Shown here: one piece after another, positions 34,546-42,872 of the stretch | How positions within the stretch are numbered: position 1 is the first letter of the stretch | Layout: every line of letters begins with the position of its first letter | Origin: Phycisphaerae bacterium | Lineage (GTDB): Bacteria > Planctomycetota > Phycisphaerae > UBA1845 > UTPLA1 | Direction of reading: 5' to 3' | DNA length: 64,000 nt | NCBI GenBank assembly: GCA_035275405.1 | Contig: DATEMU010000015.1 | Coordinates: forward strand, 186,001-250,000 | Translations under genes and position numbers: made by a program | Notes under the pieces: model-generated | The model's input: the letters and a program-made list of their open reading frames with translations, nothing else | Databases searched by the model: none | What the model was told of the DNA's origin: nothing

Positions 34546-36615
34546 ATGCGTCTATCCGGTTGGGGAAGGACTTCGGCCGCGGTGCTGTCCGCGGCGCTCA
34601 TCGCTTGTGCGGCGGGTTGCCCATTCTTCGCGGAGACACTGGAGCTGGTAGGCCCCGGCGGGAACGTCGTCCTGCGGGTGGAGAACCAATCCGGTCTGCC
34701 GGTTGTCGTCACCGCGCGCTATGTCATCAACGATAACGATGTCCGCGAGACGGTTCGCCGACTCGCGGCGGAGGGGCCCGAAGCCAATGCCGAGGCACTG
34801 CCGACTCGGACACGGGTGTTAACGGTCGTCGCAGTCGTGAGCCAAGCCGTTTTCTCGCTGGACAGTGCTCTTGTCCAGCCGGGGACGGTCCTGGCTCAGG
34901 GGGAGTTTGTCTGGCAGGAGGATTTCGCCGAAGGGGAAACGGTCGTCTTTGTCATCCCGCGACCAGGGCCGCCGGCAGAGCCGCCGGGTCCCGGGCAGCT
35001 GGATTGCAACTCGAACGGAATCCTGGACGGCGAGGACATTTCCGAAGGGACCAGCCAGGATTGCAATATTAACGGCGTGCCGGATGAGTGCGATTCTCCG
35101 CCGGATGCGGTGGACAACCCCGATCCAATGGACGGCGCCACGGACATCCCGCTGGATGTCGTATTGTCGTGGAACACTGCGGCGCGTCTGCGCGCCACGC
35201 TGGAGTCACCCGTTTACACCGTCGTGGAAAACGTCACCCCCCGCGGTGGCGAGCCCAGCGCGTCACTGTCGGAGTTTTATTCCGCCGTCGGGCGGGTGTT
35301 TCTGTCCGTTGACGGCGGCGGATCCAATTCGACTTCCCATACCATCGAAGTGCAAAAGCCCAGTGCGCTGGCCACGGTTCGCAAGGCCTTTGTATTGGCC
35401 GCGTCGGCGGGCTTTTCCGGTCGGCAGCTTGTGGACGGCGACGTTCGGATCACTCCACCGGACGCGGGCGTGACGTGGAGCGATTCTGTTCCCTCCGCGA
35501 TCAGTAGTTTCAATCATCTCGCCGATGTGACGACGCTCCTGGCCCCGATCATCGACGGCGCGCCGGCGGGCCGGATGGCGTTCTCGTTTTCGGAGGTCGG
35601 CCCCACCTCCATCGATGGCGAAGTGCTGGCGGTGGTGTTCAACGATCCCGCGCAACCGGCCGATCGCACGGTCATCCTTCTCTTCGGCGCGCAAGCTCTC
35701 GCAGGCGATGACTTCGGGATCACGCTGGCCGAGCCAATCAACCCGGAGTCGGCAGGGGCCGTGGCGGTCATGAGCCTGGGAATCTCCTTTGGATTTCAGC
35801 CGACGAACCAGGTGAGCCTGGTCGACGTTAACTCCCAGCGATTGACCTCATCAGCCGGCGGGCAGGACGACGGCCCGCCCGGCTGCAGCGGGCTTGATGG
35901 CGAACTCGTTACGGTCGGCGGGCTGGATGACGATATCGACAATCCCGTCGATCCGATGGGTGGCGCAGCAGACTGCCGCACGGACGACGAGCTTTATTCG
36001 CTCCTTCCCTTCATCACCAGCGCAGATACGCAAATCGCTGTCCACACGGGCAACCCTTCCAACGACGACAATATCTTCTTCGGTGCGTTCGGCCTTTCCG
36101 GCGCGGCGGTACTCGGAGAGGGCATCGTCCTCGGGCCGACCGGCGCGACGAATCCGGTCGGGACCGAGCACACGGTAACTGCCACCGTGACGAATGAGCA
36201 GGGACAGCCCGTGGCCGAGCGAACGGTGACGTTCAGCGTCATTGCCGGGCCGAATCAAGGCGTCAGTGGCACGGTGGACACGAACGGAAGCGGCCAGGCG
36301 AGCTTCACGTATTCGGACGCGGGCGGGCCCGGCATCGATCAGATCCAGGCGTCGTTCGTGGACTCACAGGAACAGACTCGCCTGTCCAACATCGTCACGA
36401 AAGAGTGGGTGGTGACATGCCCCCTGACCTTCGACGTGTTGTTCGGAACCAGTTCTCCGCCGAACACGCCGATCTGCAGTGACATTGCGGAGACTTTCTG
36501 CCAACCGCCGACCCTTGCACCGCAGACGACATACTTCTGGCAGGTCGTTGCGGACGACGGAACTCATGTGGTGCCGGGTCGGGTCTGGTCGTTCACGACG
36601 GGGGTCGGGGACTAA
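34546..36615 (+). CDS. Lipoprotein with calcium-binding repeat and a split Ig/FnIII-like domain
   Basis: A 689-residue exported protein. The signal peptide ends LIACAAGC, with C25 as probable lipid site. Residues ~154-183 contain two DCNxNG motifs (DCNSNGILDGEDI, DCNINGVPDECD), the calcium-binding planctomycete signature. A beta-domain starts as DGATDIPLDVVLSWNT (~195-211) and its natural continuation, CPLTFDVLFGTSSPP to VWSFTTG, appears only at ~624-686. The intervening ~410 residues include a region starting ESPVYTVVENVTPRGGEPSA and a bacterial Ig-like (Big_1) domain (~525-620). No enzymatic motif is seen. It is probably a cell-surface protein; see the finding on the split domain. Confidence 0.8.
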   Translation: MRLSGWGRTSAAVLSAALIACAAGCPFFAETLELVGPGGNVVLRVENQSGLPVVVTARYVINDNDVRETVRRLAAEGPEANAEALPTRTRVLTVVAVVSQAVFSLDSALVQPGTVLAQGEFVWQEDFAEGETVVFVIPRPGPPAEPPGPGQLDCNSNGILDGEDISEGTSQDCNINGVPDECDSPPDAVDNPDPMDGATDIPLDVVLSWNTAARLRATLESPVYTVVENVTPRGGEPSASLSEFYSAVGRVFLSVDGGGSNSTSHTIEVQKPSALATVRKAFVLAASAGFSGRQLVDGDVRITPPDAGVTWSDSVPSAISSFNHLADVTTLLAPIIDGAPAGRMAFSFSEVGPTSIDGEVLAVVFNDPAQPADRTVILLFGAQALAGDDFGITLAEPINPESAGAVAVMSLGISFGFQPTNQVSLVDVNSQRLTSSAGGQDDGPPGCSGLDGELVTVGGLDDDIDNPVDPMGGAADCRTDDELYSLLPFITSADTQIAVHTGNPSNDDNIFFGAFGLSGAAVLGEGIVLGPTGATNPVGTEHTVTATVTNEQGQPVAERTVTFSVIAGPNQGVSGTVDTNGSGQASFTYSDAGGPGIDQIQASFVDSQEQTRLSNIVTKEWVVTCPLTFDVLFGTSSPPNTPICSDIAETFCQPPTLAPQTTYFWQVVADDGTHVVPGRVWSFTTGVGD

Positions 36616-36638
36616 TAGTCCGTCTCAATTGACAGTTC

Positions 36639-36671
36639 GGGTGGCAAGGTCTCGCAGCAGCGAGGCCGTGG
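36639..36671 (-). repeat. REP-like element, family A, copy 3 (inverted)
   Basis: Read on the minus strand it matches copies 1 and 2 but with the inner stem CTCGC/GCGAG in place of CTGGC/GCCAG: both sides changed, so pairing is kept. One outer base pair is lost. Confidence 0.65.
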
Positions 36672-36680
36672 CGTGCATTT

Positions 36681-36722
36681 CCCACACGGCCTGCCCGCTT
36701 CGCAGTCAGACCATGGCACCCC
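36681..36722 (+). repeat. REP-like element, family A, copy 4 (degenerate)
   Basis: CACGGCCTG and CAGACCATGGCACC flank a longer, altered loop region. It is the most divergent copy and points the opposite way to copy 3, 10 bases away, making a doublet. Confidence 0.5.
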
Positions 36723-36934
36723 AGACCCATTTGCGGATCGACGCGTTTTTCACCGATGCCGCGGCCACTTCCGGACGGCGGCGAAACCGCACTTGATGGA
36801 CATTTTCCCCTTTCTATAATGCGGCCCAGACCTCCAGAGGGCGATTTGTATCGAGGCGAAGTAGACGCTCGAACGGCCGACGCCGGTTCGAGTCCTACGG
36901 TCGCGAAGCCGCTCCGACAAAAAGGGATCCGTGC

Positions 36935-38293
36935 ATGTCCGAGGCGACGAGCAACGAACTGAAACGAATTGACTGGTCCGAGTGTTGCGGTTTTACCCGG
37001 CTGTTTCGGTCGTTCAAGATGGCCATTCACTGGCCGGCGCTGTGTCTCGCGTTTTTCGGCGTCGTCTTGACTTACGGCTCCGGCCGGCTGCTGGACGCGA
37101 TGTGGGCGAACTCGTGCAGTCCGGCGGTTTCCACCGACGGAAGCATTTTGGAGGTCGAGGTTTTTGCCGGCGGAGGCCGGCAGGCGGTGAAGGAATGGAC
37201 CAAGGGGCTCGGGGAACCTGAGAAGATCAACCGGTCCGGCGTCTTCGAGATGTTCCTGAAGCAAATGCGAACTTCGGTCAATCACATCCTGGCGGCGGTC
37301 GTTGGCCTCAGCCTCACGGGGGTCATTGCCGGAGTCAGCGCCCTGTTCCTGGCGCCGGCCTGGCTGTTCGCCATGCACTTCGGATATGCCGTCCTTTTCG
37401 GGATACTGGTGCTGGCGATCTGGTCGCTCTTCGGCGGGGCGTGTTGCCGCGTGGCGGCGTTGCGCGCGACGCGCGACGAACGGATCGGTATGGGCGAGGC
37501 GCTGACATTTGCCAAGGGCCGATTCCTCAACTTCTTCTTCGCCCCGCTCATGCCCTTGATGGTCATCCTGGGGATTGGGCTGTTCCTGTTCCTGGGCGGA
37601 TTGATCGGGTGGATTCCGTGGGTGGGAGAGGTGATCGTCGGTCTGCTCTTTTTCCTGGTGCTCCTGGCGGGCTTCGCCCTGGCGTTTGTGATCATCGGGG
37701 CGGCGGCCGGTGGTTCGCTGACATTCCCCACGGTGGCGGTGGAAGGCTCGGACGCCTTCGACGCCTTCAGCCGCACGTACAGCTACATCTATGCGAAGCC
37801 GTGGCGGACCGCCCTGTATATGCTCGTCGCGATCGGCTACGGGGCGATTTGTCTGCTGTTTGTGAAGTTCTTCGTGCGGCTCATGCTCTGGGCCGCGAGT
37901 TTGTTCCTGGGCTTTTCGATGAACTGGGGCACGGCCGCGGTGGAAAAAGGTCAGCCGACGGACGTCTCCAAGCTTCATGCGATCTGGCAGGCGCCAACTC
38001 TATCGGGCGAGGGTTCTTTCTGGGGGAGCTTCGATGAAGTGAAGTTGGCGAACATCAGCTGGTTCGCGCAGCTCCTGGTTCGAGGTTGGGTTTATCTGCT
38101 CTGGGCCCTCGTGGCGGCCTTCGCCATCAGCTTCTTCTACTCCGCGAGTACCGTGATCTACCTGCTCTTGCGGCGCGAGGTGGATCTGACCGATGTCGAG
38201 GACGTGTATTTCGAGGATCTGCCCGCCGAAGAAACTGCCGCCGCGCCGCCGACGGCCCCAGAAGGGGGCACATCGTTGCCGGTCATTCCGTAG
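36935..38293 (+). CDS. Polytopic membrane protein of unknown function
   Basis: A 452-residue protein with hydrophobic segments near residues 32-50, 112-170 (two or three), 203-265 (two or three), 292-328 and 385-418. Between the first two is a soluble loop of about 60 residues (SILEVEVFAGGGRQAVKEW). The C-terminus is acidic then Pro/Ala-rich, ending APPTAPEGGTSLPVIP. No catalytic or transporter signature was recognised. A 57-base relic of the 3' end of a paralogue lies at 41220-41276, so this gene was once duplicated in the region. MSEATSNELKRIDWSECCGF is taken as the start; ribosome site weak. Confidence 0.75.
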   Translation: MSEATSNELKRIDWSECCGFTRLFRSFKMAIHWPALCLAFFGVVLTYGSGRLLDAMWANSCSPAVSTDGSILEVEVFAGGGRQAVKEWTKGLGEPEKINRSGVFEMFLKQMRTSVNHILAAVVGLSLTGVIAGVSALFLAPAWLFAMHFGYAVLFGILVLAIWSLFGGACCRVAALRATRDERIGMGEALTFAKGRFLNFFFAPLMPLMVILGIGLFLFLGGLIGWIPWVGEVIVGLLFFLVLLAGFALAFVIIGAAAGGSLTFPTVAVEGSDAFDAFSRTYSYIYAKPWRTALYMLVAIGYGAICLLFVKFFVRLMLWAASLFLGFSMNWGTAAVEKGQPTDVSKLHAIWQAPTLSGEGSFWGSFDEVKLANISWFAQLLVRGWVYLLWALVAAFAISFFYSASTVIYLLLRREVDLTDVEDVYFEDLPAEETAAAPPTAPEGGTSLPVIP

Positions 38294-38365
38294 GCTCATG
38301 TGACCTGCGTTCACCATTAGACTCGACTTGGCGGCACCTCGCGTCATAACCGGAAGTCATAGCGT

Positions 38366-41068
38366 TCAGTTCGTGTCGTCGTTCACGAGCAGATCGGCAA
38401 ACAGCGGCAAGTCATCGAGGTCGATGACGCCGTCCACGTTCATGTCGTAGGCGCAGCGACCGCGGCCGAAGGTCAGTCCCTGGACGGTCAGGATATACCC
38501 GGCGATGTCGTTGCCGTCGGCCGCGCCGTTGCCGTCCCCATCACCGTCGGCGGCGACGAGGGATACGGTGAGACTGGCGCCGGTACTGGTAGCGTCCCCG
38601 CAAACGTTTGAGATCACGCAGTCGTAGGTACCTTCGTCCGCGTGTGACACGTCGGCAATGGTCAGCGTCGGTCCATCCGAGGCAATCACCGAACCCGTCG
38701 CCGTCGCACCGAGCACCACGGGCGTACCGTCCTTGCGCCACTGATAATTCAATGCGTCGTATCCCTGGGCCGGCTCGACGTAGAAGTTCGCGGTGCCGCC
38801 GCAGTCGGTAGACTGCGCTATGGGCTGGCTGACGATCCAGGGCGTGCCGGTTTCCAGGTAACGTCCCCAGGAAGGAGAAACAAGGGCGCCGTTGTTCACC
38901 GTGTCGAAGTACCCACCCACTTGCAGTTCCCCGTTGTACAGGTGCAGTGCGATGATGGAGCTTTCAGTCCCGGCGGGCACCGCCGACCAATTCGTTCCAT
39001 TCCAGCGGGCAATTCGGTTCACGGCGATTCCATCCACGGAGGTGAACGCCCCCGCGGCGTAGAGATTTGGGCCGGACGACTTCAGGACAAAAACGGGCTG
39101 ATTGAAACCGACGCCGGTGCCGACCGGTACCCACGCGCTACCGGTCCAGCGACCGATTCGATTCAGCGTCGTGCCGCCGGAGGTGGTGAAGGAGCCGCCA
39201 GCATAAGTGCTACCGGCGTGGCGTTCGATGGCATAGACGATTCCGCCCGAGAACCCAGAGCCCATGGGGCTCCACGCACTGAAGCTGCCCCCGAAGGCGC
39301 TTTGGGTGCAGACGGCGATACGGTTCGCAGTCGCGCCGCCGGCCGTGCTGAAATCGCCGCCGGCGATCAGCACGTATTGCAGAAAAGGTTGAGTTTGAAG
39401 GTAGGACTTAAGTGCCCGCACCGTGCCGTTGGTTCCGCCTTGTATTTGGGTCCACGTGTCGGTCGATTCATTCCAGACGGCGACGCGATTGGCCGTTGTC
39501 GCTCCGGACTGCGTAAACAGCCCGCCGGCGACGTACGAATTGGTCATTCTTTCAACCGCGAGCACCCAATTATTGAAGCCGCTGCCCATGGCCTCCCAAT
39601 GCGGGGGAGGAGATCCGATAAACGAGCTTTCCAGCCACCGGGCGATGTAGTTGGCGGAGACGCCCCCGGCCATGGTGAATCGCCCCTCGGCCACCAGCTC
39701 GTGATTGTCGGCGGATGGAGAATAGCCTTTGAGCGCATAGGCGCCGCTGTTCAGGCCGGACCCCAACGGTGAAAGCTCCGCGCCATCATACTCAACGACG
39801 TTGTTGGCCACTTGTGCAACATTGGTGGATTGGAAAATATCGCCTGCCGCGATGATGCGCGACCCCAGCGTGGCAAACGCGTTGACCGCGCTGACTGTGC
39901 CTCCACCGAAGTTGATCCACGCGCTGCCGTTCCAACGGGCCAAATGGTTAGCCGATTTGCCGCCTGCGGTGGTAAACAACCCCCCGGTGATGAGGTCGTA
40001 ATTCAGTCCGTCGTAGTACGCGGTGAGGGCGGAGACTCCGCCGGGGTTTCCGATTCCGGCGCCGAGGGCGAAAAACGCTGAACCGTTCCACGCAACGATG
40101 TTATTTGCCGCTACCCCGCCGGCGTCGGTGAAGCTGCCGCCCATGATCACGTCGTCGCCGTAGAGCGTGAAGGCGCCGACGCTGCCGGACACGTACGGGA
40201 AATCACTCCAGGCCGAGCCGTCCCAGAAGGCCATCCGGTTGGCGCCGGCGACGTAGAGATGGTTGTGGTTGACGCCGAGTGCATCGACGGTGAAATCCAC
40301 ATACTCGGTGAATGCGCCCCACGCGGCGGAGTAGGGGCCGCCCCAGGGATACGACCAGGTGATGCCGTTCCAGCGGGCGATCGGGGCGAGGTGGCCCGCC
40401 TGGTTGCTCCACATGTTGCCGCCGGCGACCAGCTCGCCCAAGTACACGGCAAGTGTCTTGACGTGGACGTTCGGCTGGCCGGGGCTGGAGAGTCCGGCGC
40501 CCAATTGCTGCCACGTTGAACCGTTCCGGCGGGCGACTTGGCGCGCGGCGACGCCCCCGATGCTGGTAAAGCCGCCGGCGGCGATGAGGTCACCATCGTA
40601 GACGGTGATGGCGTGGATGCCGGCGTCGGCGAACGCGAGGGTCTGCCATGCCTGCGAGGCAGGAACCCAGCGCTTAACCACATTCGAGACACCCACTCCG
40701 CCGAACGTGTAGCCCGCAGCGACGAGGTCGCCGTTGTAGACGGTGAGCGACGTGACCCCACCATCCCCAAAACCGTTGCCCAAGGCGTTCCATTGGCCGC
40801 TGGAGCCGTCGCGGATGGCGATCCCGTTGGCTGGAACCCCCTGGATGCTGGTGAAATAGCCAGCGGCAACCAACGCCGGCGTGCCGACCCCATCCGACGG
40901 CAAGGTCAAAAGGGCCGTGACACCATCATCCGTACCATTGGGGGCGATCCCGTCATCGAGCGGGCCGGCTCGCCAGTCGGCACACTGCGCCCGGGCCGGC
41001 GTGGTCCCTGTCAGACATACGAATAATGCGAGGAGCACAATGGGGCGGAAATGATGGGCGAGCGTCAT
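38366..41068 (-). CDS. Large secreted propeller-repeat protein with Ig and calcium-binding C-terminus
   Basis: A 900-residue exported protein. The signal peptide is at residues 1-28 (VLLALFVCLTGTTPARAQ). About 13 repeats of the form 'xxAGGFTxxGGxxANxIARWNGSxWxxLG' fill residues ~35-750, enough for one or two beta-propellers. An Ig-like domain follows (~760-845, with the IADVSHADEGTYDCVIS I-set pattern). The C-terminus has two EF-hand-like calcium loops (DGDGDGNGAADGNDI and DMNVDGVIDLDDL), dockerin-like. The protein resembles the truncated gene at the left edge. Function unknown: surface adhesion or carbohydrate binding are possible. Confidence 0.85.
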   Translation of the reverse strand: MTLAHHFRPIVLLALFVCLTGTTPARAQCADWRAGPLDDGIAPNGTDDGVTALLTLPSDGVGTPALVAAGYFTSIQGVPANGIAIRDGSSGQWNALGNGFGDGGVTSLTVYNGDLVAAGYTFGGVGVSNVVKRWVPASQAWQTLAFADAGIHAITVYDGDLIAAGGFTSIGGVAARQVARRNGSTWQQLGAGLSSPGQPNVHVKTLAVYLGELVAGGNMWSNQAGHLAPIARWNGITWSYPWGGPYSAAWGAFTEYVDFTVDALGVNHNHLYVAGANRMAFWDGSAWSDFPYVSGSVGAFTLYGDDVIMGGSFTDAGGVAANNIVAWNGSAFFALGAGIGNPGGVSALTAYYDGLNYDLITGGLFTTAGGKSANHLARWNGSAWINFGGGTVSAVNAFATLGSRIIAAGDIFQSTNVAQVANNVVEYDGAELSPLGSGLNSGAYALKGYSPSADNHELVAEGRFTMAGGVSANYIARWLESSFIGSPPPHWEAMGSGFNNWVLAVERMTNSYVAGGLFTQSGATTANRVAVWNESTDTWTQIQGGTNGTVRALKSYLQTQPFLQYVLIAGGDFSTAGGATANRIAVCTQSAFGGSFSAWSPMGSGFSGGIVYAIERHAGSTYAGGSFTTSGGTTLNRIGRWTGSAWVPVGTGVGFNQPVFVLKSSGPNLYAAGAFTSVDGIAVNRIARWNGTNWSAVPAGTESSIIALHLYNGELQVGGYFDTVNNGALVSPSWGRYLETGTPWIVSQPIAQSTDCGGTANFYVEPAQGYDALNYQWRKDGTPVVLGATATGSVIASDGPTLTIADVSHADEGTYDCVISNVCGDATSTGASLTVSLVAADGDGDGNGAADGNDIAGYILTVQGLTFGRGRCAYDMNVDGVIDLDDLPLFADLLVNDDTN

Positions 41069-41160
41069 CGTGGAACTCCAATTGACTACGGCGGGCGGCA
41101 GCCCGTCTTATGCCCTTGGGACGATGTTTCGCCGGGGACCTTCACGCGGATTCTTGAGAA

Positions 41161-41192
41161 GGGATTAAGGGATTGAGGGGCCGAGGGGTTAA
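41161..41192 (+). repeat. 8-bp tandem repeat related to the FliN-linker repeat
   Basis: The octamers GGGATTAA, GGGATTGA, GGGGCCGA and GGGGTTAA follow one another. The order GGGATTAA-GGGATTGA-GGGGyCGA-GGGG is the same as in 2477-2504, almost 39 kb away. Confidence 0.75.
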
Positions 41193-41219
41193 CTCAGCCT
41201 AACGCCCGACGTGGACTGA

Positions 41220-41276
41220 GCGCCGCCGCCAACCGCGCCCCCAGAGGGCGGGACGTCGCTGCCGGTTATTCCGTAG
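41220..41276 (+). pseudogene. Relic of a duplicated membrane-protein gene (3' end only)
   Basis: Eighteen codons plus TAG translate to APPPTAPPEGGTSLPVIP, against APPTAPEGGTSLPVIP at the end of the 36935-38293 gene. Where residues agree, codons differ at synonymous positions (GAA/GAG, GGG/GGC, GGC/GGG, ACA/ACG, TTG/CTG, GTC/GTT). A stop codon (TGA, 41217-41219) directly precedes the relic in frame. The rest of the paralogue is missing. Confidence 0.65.
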
Positions 41277-41340
41277 GCTTCCGCTGCGCGGGACAAAAGT
41301 GTGTAAGAGGTGAAAGGCCCCTATCTTTTCTGGGGCGCCA

Positions 41341-41361
41341 CCAGGGGCCCGCTGCCCCTGG
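41341..41361. repeat. Perfect GC hairpin
   Basis: CCAGGGGC (41341-41348) pairs with GCCCCTGG (41354-41361) around CCGCT. No T-run follows on either strand. It resembles a palindrome found between genes in many GC-rich genomes (recollection). Confidence 0.55.
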
Positions 41362-41489
41362 ACCCCGCCGAATGCGCGAAGCATCCACGTAGAATTCCTA
41401 TGGAGAAAGGGTAGCTTTTTGCCAGAGAGGGCTGCCGCCCTCTCCGGCACCTCTCCCGCCCAGAGCTAACAACCTCTCGACATACAGCT

Positions 41490-41540
41490 CTACTGCCGGG
41501 CGTGGGACTCGGTGTCCGAACAAGGGATGTAATCGGCCAT
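41490..41540 (-). pseudogene. Truncated 16-codon remnant with intact ribosome site
   Basis: MADYIPCSDTESHARQ is preceded by AAGGAG (41547-41552) at six bases, a strong translation signal. MADYIPxSDAEF is the N-terminus of a larger family of hypothetical proteins (recollection, not checked). Here the frame stops after 16 codons, so it is probably a broken gene. It starts 13 bases after the stop of the membrane-protein gene 41554-42375 and may be cotranscribed. A leader peptide is a possible alternative. Confidence 0.5.
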
Positions 41541-41553
41541 GAGAGTCTCCTTT

Positions 41554-42375
41554 TTAATCCTGTTGTGTTCTTGAGTACAGCTCGCGCGCCGTAGAACGCG
41601 AGCCGCCAGCCTTCCACTCCTCGTCCCACTGCATGACCTCCACCGCGAGCGCATAATCGACGGGATTTGGCGAGGACCAATTGGGATCGCGGACACGGTA
41701 GGGTTCGAACCGAACGCCGCCTGAGTGGTCGACAAGGATGTAACCATGCGTCTTCCCATGACGAATAACGAACCGCTCGGTTTCGGGCACGCTCGCAGTT
41801 GTAAGCAGGAGATAATACGGGTAATTGTAGATACCCATGACGTCGCCGTGCGACACCAGACGACCCAGCACCACCTTGTGTTCGGTGGTCGGCAGGACCT
41901 GTCGGATGATGTCCGCCGGAACCGCCACGCCCACAAGTTGCGCGCTGCCCTCGGATGCAATCTCTGCGAGATCGAGTTGTTGGATATTCTCGAACGTGAG
42001 TTGGTAGTTGCCGAATTTGAGCATGGCGATGGCCTCGCCTACCGAGGCGGGCTTATTCTCTTTGACAAAGATGGCCGCCGCAGCAATGGCGAAAATCCCG
42101 ATTAACAGCGTCAGACCCCTGACCGCGCGACCAGGGCGCGCCTGGCCCTTCTTCTCCATATCGACAAACGCGTTCCCAGTGAGAAGCGCCCCGATCGCAT
42201 CGAAACTCCCAACTACGACCGTCCCTAGCCAAAACACGCACGAAGCTCCGAGAAAGAGGTGGAGGGGGTCCTTTGGATTGAATGAGGCGGCTTGGGGGAG
42301 CGGAAAACCGTTTATTGCGACATACCAGTTGCAGGCGATGAGTCCCGTGAAAAGGAGCCATTTGATGAATCGCAT
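41554..42375 (-). CDS. Membrane protein of unknown function
   Basis: A 273-residue protein starting MRFIKWLLFTGLIACNWYVA; GGAGGT five bases upstream selects this ATG over one six codons earlier. Three hydrophobic segments are near residues 4-22, 40-65 (LFLGASCVFWLGTVVVGSF) and 84-104 (GLTLLIGIFAIAAAAIFV). A soluble C-terminal domain of ~165 residues follows, with an alternating strand pattern (GNYQLTFENIQQL, TERFVIRHGKTHGYILVDHS). No known family was recognised. The soluble domain is likely outside the cytoplasm given an odd number of segments (inference). Confidence 0.65.
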   Translation of the reverse strand: MRFIKWLLFTGLIACNWYVAINGFPLPQAASFNPKDPLHLFLGASCVFWLGTVVVGSFDAIGALLTGNAFVDMEKKGQARPGRAVRGLTLLIGIFAIAAAAIFVKENKPASVGEAIAMLKFGNYQLTFENIQQLDLAEIASEGSAQLVGVAVPADIIRQVLPTTEHKVVLGRLVSHGDVMGIYNYPYYLLLTTASVPETERFVIRHGKTHGYILVDHSGGVRFEPYRVRDPNWSSPNPVDYALAVEVMQWDEEWKAGGSRSTARELYSRTQQD

Positions 42376-42725
42376 GTCGCACCTCCATCGCAATTGAACC
42401 GGAGGTCAGCGGAGTCACGCTCCCACCGTCGCGCTGGCCGTTTCGCTCCAAGGGGTCGCCGCGGCGACCGGCTGAGCCATCTGAGCATGTAGTACTCCGT
42501 ATGGCCCGCCTGATCGCAAGAGTACTCCACGATAGCCAAGGTGCGGTTGCAGGGCAAGAGGAATCTAAGGACGGTTGTGAGAAGTAAGGAACCGGCTCCG
42601 GCAACGAATCAAGAATCAGGGGCAACGCTCTCGTCCGACTGCGACGTTGGTCCCTGCGTTCGCAAACCACCGGAGCCGACTCCATTTTCGAAACCCCCTG
42701 CCATCCGCAAACCCCGATGCGCCGC
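42376..42725. other. Non-coding stretch between membrane gene and toxin module
   Basis: Neither strand shows an open frame with credible composition, ribosome site or recognised family. No tandem repeat, strong hairpin or T-run was noticed. The promoter of the 41554-42375 gene must lie in it. Confidence 0.5.
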
Positions 42726-42872
42726 CTACGGGTACGGCAACATCAGGTCGAACGGCGCGACCGGCGCGCCGTCGATGCCGGTCACCAGAACGCCGGTTCC
42801 CAGATAGACCACGCGGGTGGCCGACGGGGCACCGCCCGTCTGCACGAAAAGCGTGTCGGGGGCCACCGTCAC
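42726..42872 (-). CDS. Possible 48-codon reading frame coupled to the PIN gene
   Basis: A GTG overlaps the TGA of the PIN toxin gene (GTGA), opening a frame that reads VTVAPDTLFVQTGGAPSATR and ends VAPFDLMLPYP. The strand-like composition (VVYLGTGVLVTGIDG) suggests a beta-rich fragment, perhaps the C-terminus of a larger lost protein. No family was recognised, and the frame stays open upstream inside the PIN gene. Confidence 0.3.
   Translation of the reverse strand: MTVAPDTLFVQTGGAPSATRVVYLGTGVLVTGIDGAPVAPFDLMLPYP

Larger units (their letters stand above)
36616..36934. other. Intergenic region carrying a REP-like doublet
   Basis: No gene is supported. The region contains two family-A REP-like elements in opposite orientation (36639-36671 and 36681-36722). 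The promoter of the downstream membrane protein is not obvious. Confidence 0.6.
41069..41489. other. Intergenic region with gene relic, 8-bp repeat and hairpin
   Basis: No intact gene is supported. It contains an octamer array (41161-41192), a relic of a membrane-protein 3' end (41220-41276) and a strong hairpin (41341-41361), so it looks like decayed sequence. Confidence 0.6.

Noticed and set aside
36880-36905. tRNA-like T-loop (GGTTCGAGTCC)
   Set aside because: The flanking bases do not make the 5-bp T-stem, and no acceptor or anticodon stem is found.
42053-42685. 210-codon minus-strand frame upstream of and overlapping the membrane-protein gene
   Set aside because: It overlaps the supported gene in another frame and has Arg/Ser/Pro-rich composition without a ribosome site.
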